NCBI RefSeq assembly: GCF_005862235.1
Contig: NZ_VCEK01000001.1
Span: forward strand, 558,001 to 622,000
Reading direction: 5' to 3'
Origin: Saccharomonospora piscinae
GTDB taxonomy: Bacteria > Actinomycetota > Actinomycetes > Mycobacteriales > Pseudonocardiaceae
DNA: 64,000 nucleotides
Shown here: in pieces, positions 33,809 through 41,915 of the stretch
How the letters are laid out: the number at the start of each line of letters is the position of its first letter
Position numbering within the stretch: position 1 is the first letter of the stretch
Notes under the pieces: model-generated
What the model saw: the letters and a program-made list of their open reading frames with translations, nothing else
What the model was told of the DNA's origin: nothing
Databases searched by the model: none
Translations under genes and position numbers: made by a program

Positions 33809-35550
33809 GCGCCGCGCACCGTGCGCCTGCCGTCGGTGTCGCGCCGCGTGTGGCCCTGCGCGTCGAGTAGTTCCAGAAGAGGGACGGCGACGCGGCGGGT
33901 GGTGCCGAGCGCGCGGCGTGCCTCGCTCACGGTGAACGGTTCCGGCAGCCGGGACAGGATCGCGGTCGCCGCCTCGACGGCGTCGGGGCGCGCGACGACG
34001 CCGTCGGCGAGTCGCAGCAGCCGCCCGGCGCGCTCGGCGGCGGCGAGCTGCCGGGGTCCGAGGCCGAGCCCGGCGAGGTCGTGCGCGTCGGGAGCGGCGA
34101 ACGGCTCGCGGGCCAGTCGCCGTTCCACCTCCCGGACGGCGCGCTCGACGGGGGCGGGCAGCGACGGGGCGGCGCCCGCCGGGCGCACGAGGCCATCGCC
34201 CACCACCAGGTCCGTGCGGCCGACGGCGACGGTGACCAGCTCGCCGGGAAGGTCGAGTTCGCGCCGCAGCTCCTCCAGCGCCAGGCCGGGTGACAGCGGG
34301 TCGCGGGCGTGCGCACGTGCCACCGCCTCCCGCGCCCGCGTCGCGGCCTCGTCGAGCAGCCCGTCGGCCACCGCCCAGCGGCCCACCCGCTCACTTGCGT
34401 GCGACTGCCAGCCGAGCGCGCGCAGCTCGTCGAGCGCCACCGCGCCGTGGCGGCGCACGAACGCGGCGGCGGGATCACCGGCGAGTTCCACCGCCCTGGC
34501 CCTGGCCGCGCCCCGGCGCCGCAGCGCGGGCGGGCTCGGGTCGAGCACGTCGACGCCCGCGGGCACGCGGTGCTCACCGGGGTCCCGCACCAGGCCACGA
34601 TCACCGGCGCGCACCGGTAGCGCGCGCGACAGCGACAACCGCACCACGTCAGTCGCGAGTGGACGGACTCGGCAGGCGACGGCGGCGGCGCCGAGATGCA
34701 GCACCAGCTCCCGGTGCAGTTCCCCGGCCTTCGCGCCCCGCAGCCGCACGTCCAGCTCGTCGATATGGCGCCACCGGCCCGGTGTCAGCAGGGTGTCGCC
34801 GCGGCTGAGATCGTGGCGATCGAGGCCGCGCAGGTTCACCGCGACCCTGGCCACGGCGGCGACGGCCGCGCTCGGGCGGCCGAGCGATTCCAGTCCCCTC
34901 ACCACGCACCGGCGGCCCGAACGGCCGAGCACGAGTTCGTCGCCCACCCGCAGGGTTCCCGCGCCGAGTGTCCCGGTGACCACGGTGCCCGCGCCCCGGA
35001 CGCTGAACGCCCTGTCGATCCACAACCGGACGTCGGCGCCGGTGTCGGGCACGGGCAGCCGGTCGCCCAGCGCGGCGAGTTCGGCCCGCAGCGCGGCGAG
35101 TCCCCGCCCCGAGCGCACGCTGACCGCGACGGCGGACACCCGGCCGAGGCTCGTGAGTGCCAGCCGCTCCCCCGCGTCCGCGAGCACGGGCCCGGGGTCG
35201 GCGCGGTCGGCCTTGGTGACCACCAGCAGGCCGTGCCGGACGCCGAGCGCGTCGAGTGCGGCGAGATGCTCGGTGGACTGGGCCTGCCAGCCCTCGTCGG
35301 CCGCCACCACGAACAGCACGGCCGCGACCGGCCCGGTACCGGCGAGCATCGTCGGCACGAACCGCCGGTGTCCCGGAACGTCGACGAACGCGAACGTCCG
35401 CTCCCGCACTTGCGTCCACACGAACCCGAGCTCGACGGTGAGTCCCCGGCGGCGTTCCTCCGCGAGCCGGTCGGGTTCCATCCCGGTCAGCGCCCGCACG
35501 AGCGTGGACTTGCCGTGGTCGACGTGACCCGCGGTGGCTAGGACGTGCAT
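33799..35550 (-). CDS. selB: selenocysteine-specific elongation factor SelB
   Basis: A 583-residue GTPase. G1 is AGHVDHGKSTL near the N-terminus, DVPGHRRFVPTML is G3, and VTKADRADPGP is G4, each recognisable. EF-Tu-like domains 2 and 3 (SVRGAGTVVTGTLGAGTL) follow, then C-terminal winged helices that bind the SECIS hairpin. It delivers Sec-tRNA(Sec) to UGA in the fdhA message. ATG 35550 is chosen because the GTPase motif follows immediately. The start overlaps selA by 13 bp (selA-selB operon). The 3' end overlaps the convergent CocE gene by 10 bp. Confidence 0.95.
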   Translation of the reverse strand: MHVLATAGHVDHGKSTLVRALTGMEPDRLAEERRRGLTVELGFVWTQVRERTFAFVDVPGHRRFVPTMLAGTGPVAAVLFVVAADEGWQAQSTEHLAALDALGVRHGLLVVTKADRADPGPVLADAGERLALTSLGRVSAVAVSVRSGRGLAALRAELAALGDRLPVPDTGADVRLWIDRAFSVRGAGTVVTGTLGAGTLRVGDELVLGRSGRRCVVRGLESLGRPSAAVAAVARVAVNLRGLDRHDLSRGDTLLTPGRWRHIDELDVRLRGAKAGELHRELVLHLGAAAVACRVRPLATDVVRLSLSRALPVRAGDRGLVRDPGEHRVPAGVDVLDPSPPALRRRGAARARAVELAGDPAAAFVRRHGAVALDELRALGWQSHASERVGRWAVADGLLDEAATRAREAVARAHARDPLSPGLALEELRRELDLPGELVTVAVGRTDLVVGDGLVRPAGAAPSLPAPVERAVREVERRLAREPFAAPDAHDLAGLGLGPRQLAAAERAGRLLRLADGVVARPDAVEAATAILSRLPEPFTVSEARRALGTTRRVAVPLLELLDAQGHTRRDTDGRRTVRGAHT

Positions 35551-36839
35551 CGCGCCACGGCCTCCACCAGCCGGTCGTCCGAGGCGGCCACCACCGTGCG
35601 CAGGTCGAGCAGGCACCGGCCCCGCTCGACGCGGCCGACCACGGCGGGACGCCCGTGCCGCAGCAGGACCGCGTACTCCTCAGGCAGGCTCACGGCCGCG
35701 CTGGGCAGCTCCACCTCCGGCGCCCCGCCACCCCCCACGGCGGCGACCGACGGGACGGCCACGGCGTCGACGCCGCGCCGGCTCAGCGTCTCGGCGACTC
35801 GCTCGGCGCGGGACCGCACCGTGCCGGGATCGGCGTCCAGAAACGCCCGCACCGGCGGCGCCGGTCCGCGCACGGTCGCCTCCAGCGCGGCGAGCGTGAG
35901 CTTGTCGACGCGCAACGCCCGCGCCGCCGGATGCCGCCGCAGCCGGTGAAGCAGGCCGTGCTCGCCGAACAGCAGGCCCGCCTGCGGGCCACCGAGCAGC
36001 TTGTCCCCGCTGGCGGTGACGAGGTCGGCACCGGCGGCGAGCGCACTCGCGGCGTCGGGCTCGCCGGGCAGCGCGGGATGCGGGCGCAACAGCCCGGAGC
36101 CGATGTCGGCCACCACGGCGACGCCGAGCCGCGCGAGGTCCGCGATCGGCACGGTGGACGTGAACCCGCTGACGACGTAGTTCGACGGGTGAACCTTCAA
36201 CACGAAGCCGGTGTCGGGCCCGATCGCGTCGGCGTAGTCGGCCAGGTGGGTACGGTTCGTGGTCCCGACCTCGCGCAGCCGCGCGCCCGCCGAGGTGACC
36301 AAGTCGGGGATGCGGAACGAGTCGCCGATCTCGACCAGCTCGCCCCGGCTGATCACAATCTCCTTGCCCGGCGCCAGTGTCAGCGCGCAGAGCAGCAGCG
36401 CGGCGGCGTTGTTGTTGACCACGTGGACGCCGTCGGGCCCGCCCGCCTCCGGCAGCGCCTCGGCGAGCGCCGCGAGCGTGCCCCTGCCCCGCCGGGCGCG
36501 CCTGCCGTCGGTGAGGTCGAACTCGACGTCGGTGCTGCCACCGGCCTCGGCCACCGCGCGCACGGCGGCGGCCGAGAGCGGCGCGCGCCCCAGATTGGTA
36601 TGCACCACGATTCCGGTCGCGTTGACGACCTCGCGCAACGACGACGCCGAGGACGGCAGCGAGGCCACTGCCTCGTCCGCCACCGCCTCCGGGGCCAGCT
36701 CACCGGAACGGGCACGCTCCTGCGCGGCGGCGACGACGGCCTTCACCACGCCCCGCCCGAGGTCGTCGGCCGCCTTGGCCAGCCGGGGGTCGGCCAGCAG
36801 CAGGTCGGTCCGCGGGATGCGCCTGCGCGCGTCACCCAC
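35538..36839 (-). CDS. selA: L-seryl-tRNA(Sec) selenium transferase SelA
   Basis: A 433-residue PLP enzyme that converts Ser-tRNA(Sec) to Sec-tRNA(Sec) with selenophosphate. The N-terminus is GDARRRIPRTDLLLADPRL. The PLP-binding lysine is in TASGDKLLGGPQAGLL, with HTNLGRAPL and VVNNNAAALLL as earlier family motifs. GTG 36839 is favoured because it leaves the tRNA-Sec gene (which ends at 36869) intact; 36848 is an alternative. It follows tRNA-Sec by about 30 nt on the same strand and is coupled to selB downstream. Confidence 0.94.
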   Translation of the reverse strand: MGDARRRIPRTDLLLADPRLAKAADDLGRGVVKAVVAAAQERARSGELAPEAVADEAVASLPSSASSLREVVNATGIVVHTNLGRAPLSAAAVRAVAEAGGSTDVEFDLTDGRRARRGRGTLAALAEALPEAGGPDGVHVVNNNAAALLLCALTLAPGKEIVISRGELVEIGDSFRIPDLVTSAGARLREVGTTNRTHLADYADAIGPDTGFVLKVHPSNYVVSGFTSTVPIADLARLGVAVVADIGSGLLRPHPALPGEPDAASALAAGADLVTASGDKLLGGPQAGLLFGEHGLLHRLRRHPAARALRVDKLTLAALEATVRGPAPPVRAFLDADPGTVRSRAERVAETLSRRGVDAVAVPSVAAVGGGGAPEVELPSAAVSLPEEYAVLLRHGRPAVVGRVERGRCLLDLRTVVAASDDRLVEAVARCTS

Positions 36840-36868
36840 GGCCACCACCCCGGGCGAGGGCGGATCGG

Positions 36869-36960
36869 CGGAGGCGAACGGGAATCGAACCCGCCAACGA
36901 CGGTGTCCGCCGTTCAACGGTTTTGAAGACCGTGCCGGTCACCAGGCCGGAAGCGCCTCC
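36869..36960 (-). tRNA. selC: selenocysteine tRNA (anticodon UCA)
   Basis: A 92-nt tRNA on the minus strand beginning GGAGGCG and ending CGCCTCC plus discriminator G, followed by CCG and not CCA. The anticodon stem ACGGT/ACCGT carries loop CTTCAAA (anticodon TCA). A long variable arm (AACGGCG paired with CGTCGTT) and the extended acceptor/T arrangement (GGTTCGATTCC) mark tRNA-Sec. It sits immediately upstream of selA. Confidence 0.95.
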
Positions 36961-37054
36961 CTGGGACATACGGCCATCCTGCCAGCAAGATTCACGGCAC
37001 GCAGCACACGAACGGGCGCCTGCGGCCCCGGCCGGGCGGGGGCAGCATGGGGAC

Positions 37055-38056
37055 ATGGCTCACCGACTCACGCAGTACGCGCACGGTGGCGGCTGTGCGT
37101 GCAAGATCCCACCGGGCGAGCTGGAGGAGGTCGTACGTGGCCTCACCGGCGACGGCGCGCCCGTGCCCACCTCGCCCCCGGGGGAGCTGCTGGTGGGACT
37201 GCACGACGGGGACGACGCCGCGGCCGTGCGCCTGGACGGCGAGCAGGCCGTCGTCGCCACCACCGACTTCTTCACCCCGGTCGTGGACGACGCCTACGAC
37301 TGGGGCCGGATCGCCGCCACCAACGCGCTGTCGGACGTGTACGCGATGGGGGGCACGCCGCTGGTGGCGTTGAACCTGCTGTGCTGGCCGAGGGAGACAC
37401 TGCCGTTCGAGCTGGCCGCGGAGGTGCTGCGGGGCGGCGCCGAGGTGTGCGCGCGCGCCGGGTGCCATCTCGCAGGTGGGCACAGCGTCGACGATCCCGA
37501 ACCGAAGTACGGGCTGGCCGTCACGGGCCTGGCCTCGGCGTCCACGCTCCTGCGCAACGACACGGGCCGCCCGGGCATGCCGCTGTCGCTGACGAAACCG
37601 CTGGGAATCGGGGTTCTGAACACGCGGCACAAGGCCACCGGCGAGTCGTTCGGCGAGGCCGTCGAGGTGATGACGACGCTCAACGACACGGCCGCGCGGG
37701 CGGCCGTCGCGGCGGGGCACCGCTGCGCCACCGACGTCACCGGCTTCGGCCTGCTCGGGCACCTGTTCAAGCTGGCGAGGGCCAGCGGGGTGTCGGCGGT
37801 GCTCGACGCGGCGGCGGTGCCCGTGCTCGACGCCGCGCGTGCGGCCGTGCGCGACGGGTACGTCTCCGGCGGAACCCGCCGCAACCTGGACTGGGTCCGC
37901 CCGCACACGGAGCTGACCGGCATCGCCGAGGACACGGCGTTGCTGCTCGCCGACGCGCAGACCTCGGGCGGGCTGCTGGTGGCCGGAGAGATCCCCGGCG
38001 CCGCCGTGGTGGGTGAACTGGTGCCGCGCGGCGAGCACGCCGTGGTGGTGCGGTGA
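37055..38056 (+). CDS. selD: selenide, water dikinase SelD
   Basis: A 333-residue ATP-dependent enzyme that makes selenophosphate from selenide. The catalytic N-terminal motif GGGCACKIPP contains the usual Cys and Lys, so this copy is the cysteine form and not a selenoprotein. TTDFFTPVVDDAYDWG and AGGHSVDDPEPKYGLAV are PurM-like ATP/Mg-binding segments. ATG 37055 is the family start. It is divergent from the tRNA-Sec/selA/selB unit, with a 94-bp intergenic region that must contain both promoters. Confidence 0.95.
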   Translation: MAHRLTQYAHGGGCACKIPPGELEEVVRGLTGDGAPVPTSPPGELLVGLHDGDDAAAVRLDGEQAVVATTDFFTPVVDDAYDWGRIAATNALSDVYAMGGTPLVALNLLCWPRETLPFELAAEVLRGGAEVCARAGCHLAGGHSVDDPEPKYGLAVTGLASASTLLRNDTGRPGMPLSLTKPLGIGVLNTRHKATGESFGEAVEVMTTLNDTAARAAVAAGHRCATDVTGFGLLGHLFKLARASGVSAVLDAAAVPVLDAARAAVRDGYVSGGTRRNLDWVRPHTELTGIAEDTALLLADAQTSGGLLVAGEIPGAAVVGELVPRGEHAVVVR

Positions 38057-38117
38057 ACGGTTTGCGCCGTGGGGGTCCGGGAACGCCACTCGGGAAGCCC
38101 TGACGGGAGGTGCCCAC

Positions 38118-38567
38118 ATGGTCGAGTTGGAACTGTCCAGTCCGGCGTTCGACGACGGCGCGCCCATCCCGGCACACCACGCCCGGCAGGGCGGCAACGA
38201 GGTGCCGCCGCTGCGCTGGTCACCCGCTCCCGAGGGCACGGAGGAGCTGGTCCTGCTCTGCGAGGACCCGGACGCGCCGGGCGGGACGTTCACGCACTGG
38301 GTCGTGACCTCGATCCCGCCCGAGGTCACGCGCGTCGACGACGCCGTGCCGTCCGGCGCGGTTCTGGGGCGCAACAGCTTCGGCGACCTGGGCTGGGGCG
38401 GGCCGCACCCGCCGGTGGGCGACGAGGCACACCGCTATGTCTTCCGGGTGTCCGCCGTGGACCGGCCGCTCGGCCTCGGCGAGGGGGCGACGGCCGAGGA
38501 CGTGCATGCCGCGGCCGACGGGCACGTCCTGGCCGAGGGCACGCTGGTCGGTTCGTTCGCGCGCTGA
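38118..38567 (+). CDS. YbhB/YbcL family PEBP-like protein
   Basis: A 149-residue Raf-kinase-inhibitor-like (PEBP) protein with the motif CEDPDAPGGTFTHWVV and GWGGPHPPVGDEAHRY, both diagnostic for YbhB/YbcL. The ligand pocket residues Asp-Pro-Asp-Ala-Pro and the distal His are conserved. Function in bacteria is unknown. ATG 38118 follows GGGAGGT. The gene ends 13 bp before the MITE-like insertion at 38581, which may carry or disturb its terminator. Confidence 0.93.
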   Translation: MVELELSSPAFDDGAPIPAHHARQGGNEVPPLRWSPAPEGTEELVLLCEDPDAPGGTFTHWVVTSIPPEVTRVDDAVPSGAVLGRNSFGDLGWGGPHPPVGDEAHRYVFRVSAVDRPLGLGEGATAEDVHAAADGHVLAEGTLVGSFAR

Positions 38568-38580
38568 GCCGTACCCCTCA

Positions 38581-38742
38581 GAGCCCCTAACACATTGGCG
38601 TTCGATCAGGGAGCGGCGGCCAGGCGGATGGATCGCAAGGCGGAGGGGCGTCCGCGTACTGGAAGTACGTGGGCTCCTCCTCCAACGCGGCGAGGCGCCG
38701 TCTGGGCGTCGCGAGCCGAACAGATCAATGTGTTAGGGGCTC
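38581..38742. mobile_element. MITE-like element, 162 bp with 17-bp terminal inverted repeats and TCA target duplication
   Basis: GAGCCCCTAACACATTG (38581-38597) is the perfect inverse of CAATGTGTTAGGGGCTC (38726-38742). Immediately outside, TCA (38578-38580) and TCA (38743-38745) form a 3-bp direct duplication. The interior (128 bp) has no transposase, only an internal hairpin CGTACTGGAAGTACG (38655-38669). TIRs beginning GAGCC and TNA duplications are traits of IS5-family (IS1031-like) transposons, so it could be a non-autonomous derivative. The right TCA is the complement of the stop codon of the adjacent gene. Confidence 0.7.
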
Positions 38743-40134
38743 TCAGGGCGCGGGCTCGATGTGGACGACCTTGGTGGCGGTCAGCTCGTCCAGTAGTTCC
38801 GGCCCGTAGCCGTAGCCGTGCCCGCTGGCTCCGCGAGGGTGCGCGGCGCCGCCGGGGGCCCCGCCGAACACCGAATTGATTTTCACGGTCCCGACGGGGA
38901 GAGTCCGCCACGCGCGCTGGGCGTGTTCCATGGAGCGGGTCAGCACGGTGGCGGCGAGGCCGAACGCGCCGTCGCACGCGCGGGACAGGCCGTGCGCGAA
39001 GTCGTCGACCACACACACCGGGGCCACGGGGCCGAACGTCTCCTCCCGCATGATCCGCATCCTCGGTTCGCATCCGCTGAGCACGGTGGCGGGATAGCGC
39101 GCACCGGGCCCGCCCGGCACGGCGCCGCCCGCGACGGCCCGCGCCCCGGCGGTGAGGGCGTCGTCGACGTGCTCCTGCACGGCGATCCGGTGGCGCACGT
39201 CCACCAGCGGCAGTAGTCCGGTGCGCTCGGCCGCCGCGACGAGCGCGTCGAGGAACGGCCGCGCCACGGCGCGGTGTACGAAGATCCGCTCGACGGCGAC
39301 GCAGATCTGGCCGCTGTTGGCGAACGCGCCCGTGGCCGCCTGTTCGGCCGCCCACCCGGGGTCCACGTCGGCGTCGACGAGCAAGGGATCGTTGCCGCCG
39401 TTCTCCAGCAGCACCTTGGCGCCGGTGCGGGCGGCCGTGGCGGCCAGTGTCCTGCCGGTGGCCGTGCTGCCCACGTGCGCGATCACGTCCACCCCGGGGT
39501 TCTCGGCCAGCCGCTGCCCGACGGTGCCGTCGCCCGCGAGGTGGCTCAGCACCCCTTCGGGCAGGTGCGGGCGCAGCACCGCACCCAGCAGCAGCCCGGT
39601 GTGCGGGCAGCGTTCACTCGGCTTGGCGACCACCGTGTTCCCGGTGACGAGCGCGGCGCCCACCAGACCGCAAGCCACGGCGACAGGGTCGTTCCAGGGT
39701 GTCAGCACCGCCACGACACCCCGCGGCTCGGGCACCATCAGGTCGGTGGCCGAGGGCGCGCCCTGGAGGCTGCGGCCCCGGTGCAGCGGGCCGAGCTCGG
39801 CGTACTGGCGCAGGGTGGCCACGCCAGCCAGCACCCCGTCCACCGCGTCGGCGGCGGGGCGGCCGGTCTCGACCTCGTTCACCTTCGCCAGTTCGTCGGC
39901 GCGGTCGGCGAGCGCGTCGGCTGCCGCCCGCAACGCCGAGGCTCGTTCCTCGGCGGGCGTGGCGGCCCAGGACGCGAAGGCAGCTCGTGCTCCCGTGACC
40001 GCCGAGGCCACCTGTTCGGGCGTGGCCATCGCGACCCGGCCGACGAGCGTGGAGTCGGCGGGGCTCTCGATGCGCAGGTGCGGGACGTCGGCACTCGCGG
40101 ACGGCAGGTCGAGTTCGACGGCGAGATCGGTCAT
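38743..40134 (-). CDS. aldehyde dehydrogenase family protein
   Basis: A 463-residue NAD(P)-dependent aldehyde dehydrogenase. The general-base Glu is in LLENGGNDPL and the catalytic Cys in NSGQICVAVERI. VVAVLTPWNDPVAVACGLVG, VAKPSERCPHT and EETFGPVAPV are the usual cofactor and structural motifs. ATG 40134 is preceded by AAGGGATG. Its stop codon (minus TGA = plus TCA at 38743-38745) lies at the right boundary of the MITE-like element, and target duplication regenerated it, so the protein stays intact. Substrate unknown. Confidence 0.93.
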   Translation of the reverse strand: MTDLAVELDLPSASADVPHLRIESPADSTLVGRVAMATPEQVASAVTGARAAFASWAATPAEERASALRAAADALADRADELAKVNEVETGRPAADAVDGVLAGVATLRQYAELGPLHRGRSLQGAPSATDLMVPEPRGVVAVLTPWNDPVAVACGLVGAALVTGNTVVAKPSERCPHTGLLLGAVLRPHLPEGVLSHLAGDGTVGQRLAENPGVDVIAHVGSTATGRTLAATAARTGAKVLLENGGNDPLLVDADVDPGWAAEQAATGAFANSGQICVAVERIFVHRAVARPFLDALVAAAERTGLLPLVDVRHRIAVQEHVDDALTAGARAVAGGAVPGGPGARYPATVLSGCEPRMRIMREETFGPVAPVCVVDDFAHGLSRACDGAFGLAATVLTRSMEHAQRAWRTLPVGTVKINSVFGGAPGGAAHPRGASGHGYGYGPELLDELTATKVVHIEPAP

Positions 40135-40294
40135 CGGCGGACATCCCTTCGCGGACGGCGCGGGTGGGAGCGGGGGCGGGGTCAGGGCAACTCCGCGAGA
40201 ACTCCGCACTGGCGGCGTCCGGGCCGTCGTCGGTGCGGTCGGCTCTCACTTCCACGCCTGGCATACCCGGGGTGCGCGGGGGTAACCGGTTTGC

Positions 40295-40894
40295 ATGGAG
40301 GCCGAGCCGGTCGAGTTGCTCCGCACCGCCATGCGGGTGGCCAACACGCTGCGGGCCCACGGAGTGCGGTTCGCGCTCGCCGGGGGTTGCGCGGTGTACG
40401 CGCACGGTGGCCCGGCCTTCGAACACGACGTGGACGTGTTCGTCACCGAGGCCGACGCCCCGGTGGCGCGCAAGGCGCTCGTCGAGGCGGGAATGCGGGC
40501 GGTGGACCCGCCCGAGGACTGGCTGACCAAGGTCTACGACGGTGACTGCCTGGTGGACCTCATCTTTCGTCCCAACGGGCGCGAGGTCACGCCGGAATCA
40601 CTCGACCGGGCCGAGATGCTGCGGGTCGGCGCCACGACGGCTCCGGTGCTGCCCGCGACGGACCTGCTCGTCGACAAGCTCCTGGTCCTGGGGGACCACC
40701 GCTGCGACTTCACCCCACTGCTGCCGATCGCGCGCGCGGTGCGCGAGCAGGTGCGCTGGCCGGAGGTCGCCGACCGCACCGAGGGCTCGCCGTACGCGCT
40801 GGCCTTCCTGACGCTGCTCGCCGCGCTCGGCATCGCCGATCTCGCGCGCCCCACCGAGGAGGGAGAGCACCGTGCCCGGCCACGACCCCGCTGA
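40295..40894 (+). CDS. nucleotidyltransferase-fold protein
   Basis: A 199-residue protein with a nucleotidyltransferase fold: ALAGGCAVYAHGGPAFEHDVDVF gives the GG and DxD active-site pattern, and CLVDLIFRPNG a later Asp. The family includes AbiEii/antibiotic-nucleotidyltransferase-like enzymes of diverse roles; the substrate is unclear and no HEPN partner is next to it. It overlaps the BON gene by 23 bp, and three genes (this, BON, phosphoesterase) seem cotranscribed. Confidence 0.85.
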   Translation: MEAEPVELLRTAMRVANTLRAHGVRFALAGGCAVYAHGGPAFEHDVDVFVTEADAPVARKALVEAGMRAVDPPEDWLTKVYDGDCLVDLIFRPNGREVTPESLDRAEMLRVGATTAPVLPATDLLVDKLLVLGDHRCDFTPLLPIARAVREQVRWPEVADRTEGSPYALAFLTLLAALGIADLARPTEEGEHRARPRPR

Positions 40895-41174
40895 CCGTTC
40901 CGCCCGTCCCGGTTCCGCCGCCGGGGCCGAGCCGCCCGAGTACCGCGCGGCGCGGTTGCGGCGTGCGCTCGCGGAGGACCCTCGCACCGCCGAGCTCGGC
41001 ATCCAGGTCGACGTGCGGGGTTCCCACGCCTACCTCAGCGGCACGGTGGCGTCGGCGGCCTGCAAACAGCAACTGGCCGAGGTGCTGGGCGAGCGCGAAC
41101 CCGGCCTGCGCGTCCACAACGACGTCCGGGTCGTCGAGGCGGGGGAACCGGGCGAGGCCGAGGTGCTGCGATGA
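40872..41174 (+). CDS. BON domain protein
   Basis: A 100-residue protein with one BON domain (about residues 27-88: RLRRALAEDPRTAELGIQVD, YLSGTVASAACKQQLAEV). No signal peptide, unlike periplasmic OsmY-type BON proteins. GTG 40872 follows GGAGGGAG and overlaps the preceding gene. The stop overlaps the next start (ATGA). BON domains bind lipids or membranes; function here unknown. Confidence 0.88.
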   Translation: MPGHDPADRSARPGSAAGAEPPEYRAARLRRALAEDPRTAELGIQVDVRGSHAYLSGTVASAACKQQLAEVLGEREPGLRVHNDVRVVEAGEPGEAEVLR

Positions 41175-41896
41175 TCCGCATCGCGGCGGTCGGCGACGTC
41201 CATCTCGGCCGGGACGCACAGGGCAGGTTGCGGCCCGCGCTGGAGCACCTGCCCGAACGCGCGGACGTGCTGCTGCTCGCCGGGGATTTGACCCGGCACG
41301 GCACGCCCGAGGAGGCGCGCATCGTGGCACGGGAGTTCGGCGGGCTCGGTGTTCCCGTGGTGGCGGTGCTCGGCAACCACGACCACCACAGCGACGCCGT
41401 GGCCGAGGTGACGGCCGTCCTGGGCGGCGAGGGCGGCATCGAGGTGCTGGAGGGCAACGGTGTGGTGCTGCCGGTCGACGGCACCCGGCTGGGCGTGGCC
41501 GGGGTGAAGGGCTTCGGCGGCGGATTCGAGGGGCGCTGCGCCAGCGCGTTCGGCGAGCCGGAGATGAAGGCGTTCGTCGGGCACACCCTCGACATCGCGG
41601 GCAGCCTGCGCTCGGCGCTGGCCTCGCTCGACGCCGACGTGCACGTCGCGCTCACCCACTACTCCCCCGTGCCGGACACCCTGCACGGGGAACCGCAGGA
41701 GATCTACCCGTTCCTCGGTGCCTACCAGCTCGGGGAGGCCATCGACGAGTCACGGGCGGCGCTGGCCGTCCACGGCCACGCCCACTCGGGCTGCGAACAC
41801 GGCGTGACGCCCGGCGGGGTGCGGGTGCGCAACGTCGCCCAGCCGGTGATCCGCTCGGCCTTCGCGCTGTACTGCCTGGACGAGGCCACGCCGTGA
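41171..41896 (+). CDS. metallophosphoesterase (calcineurin-like)
   Basis: A 241-residue calcineurin-like phosphoesterase with all motifs: GDVH, GDLTRHG, GNHDHH, a middle His (HYSPVPD) and GHAHSG. Two metal ions are expected in the active site. It may hydrolyse phosphodiesters or cyclic nucleotides; no partner domain suggests which. It overlaps the BON gene (ATGA) and converges on the kinase gene. Confidence 0.93.
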   Translation: MIRIAAVGDVHLGRDAQGRLRPALEHLPERADVLLLAGDLTRHGTPEEARIVAREFGGLGVPVVAVLGNHDHHSDAVAEVTAVLGGEGGIEVLEGNGVVLPVDGTRLGVAGVKGFGGGFEGRCASAFGEPEMKAFVGHTLDIAGSLRSALASLDADVHVALTHYSPVPDTLHGEPQEIYPFLGAYQLGEAIDESRAALAVHGHAHSGCEHGVTPGGVRVRNVAQPVIRSAFALYCLDEATP

Positions 41897-41915
41897 GCGA
41901 ACCCCGCGACGACGC

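Noticed and set aside
36840-36917. Upstream start for selA at 36917
   Set aside because: It would run through the mature tRNA-Sec gene, and those residues do not match SelA N-termini.
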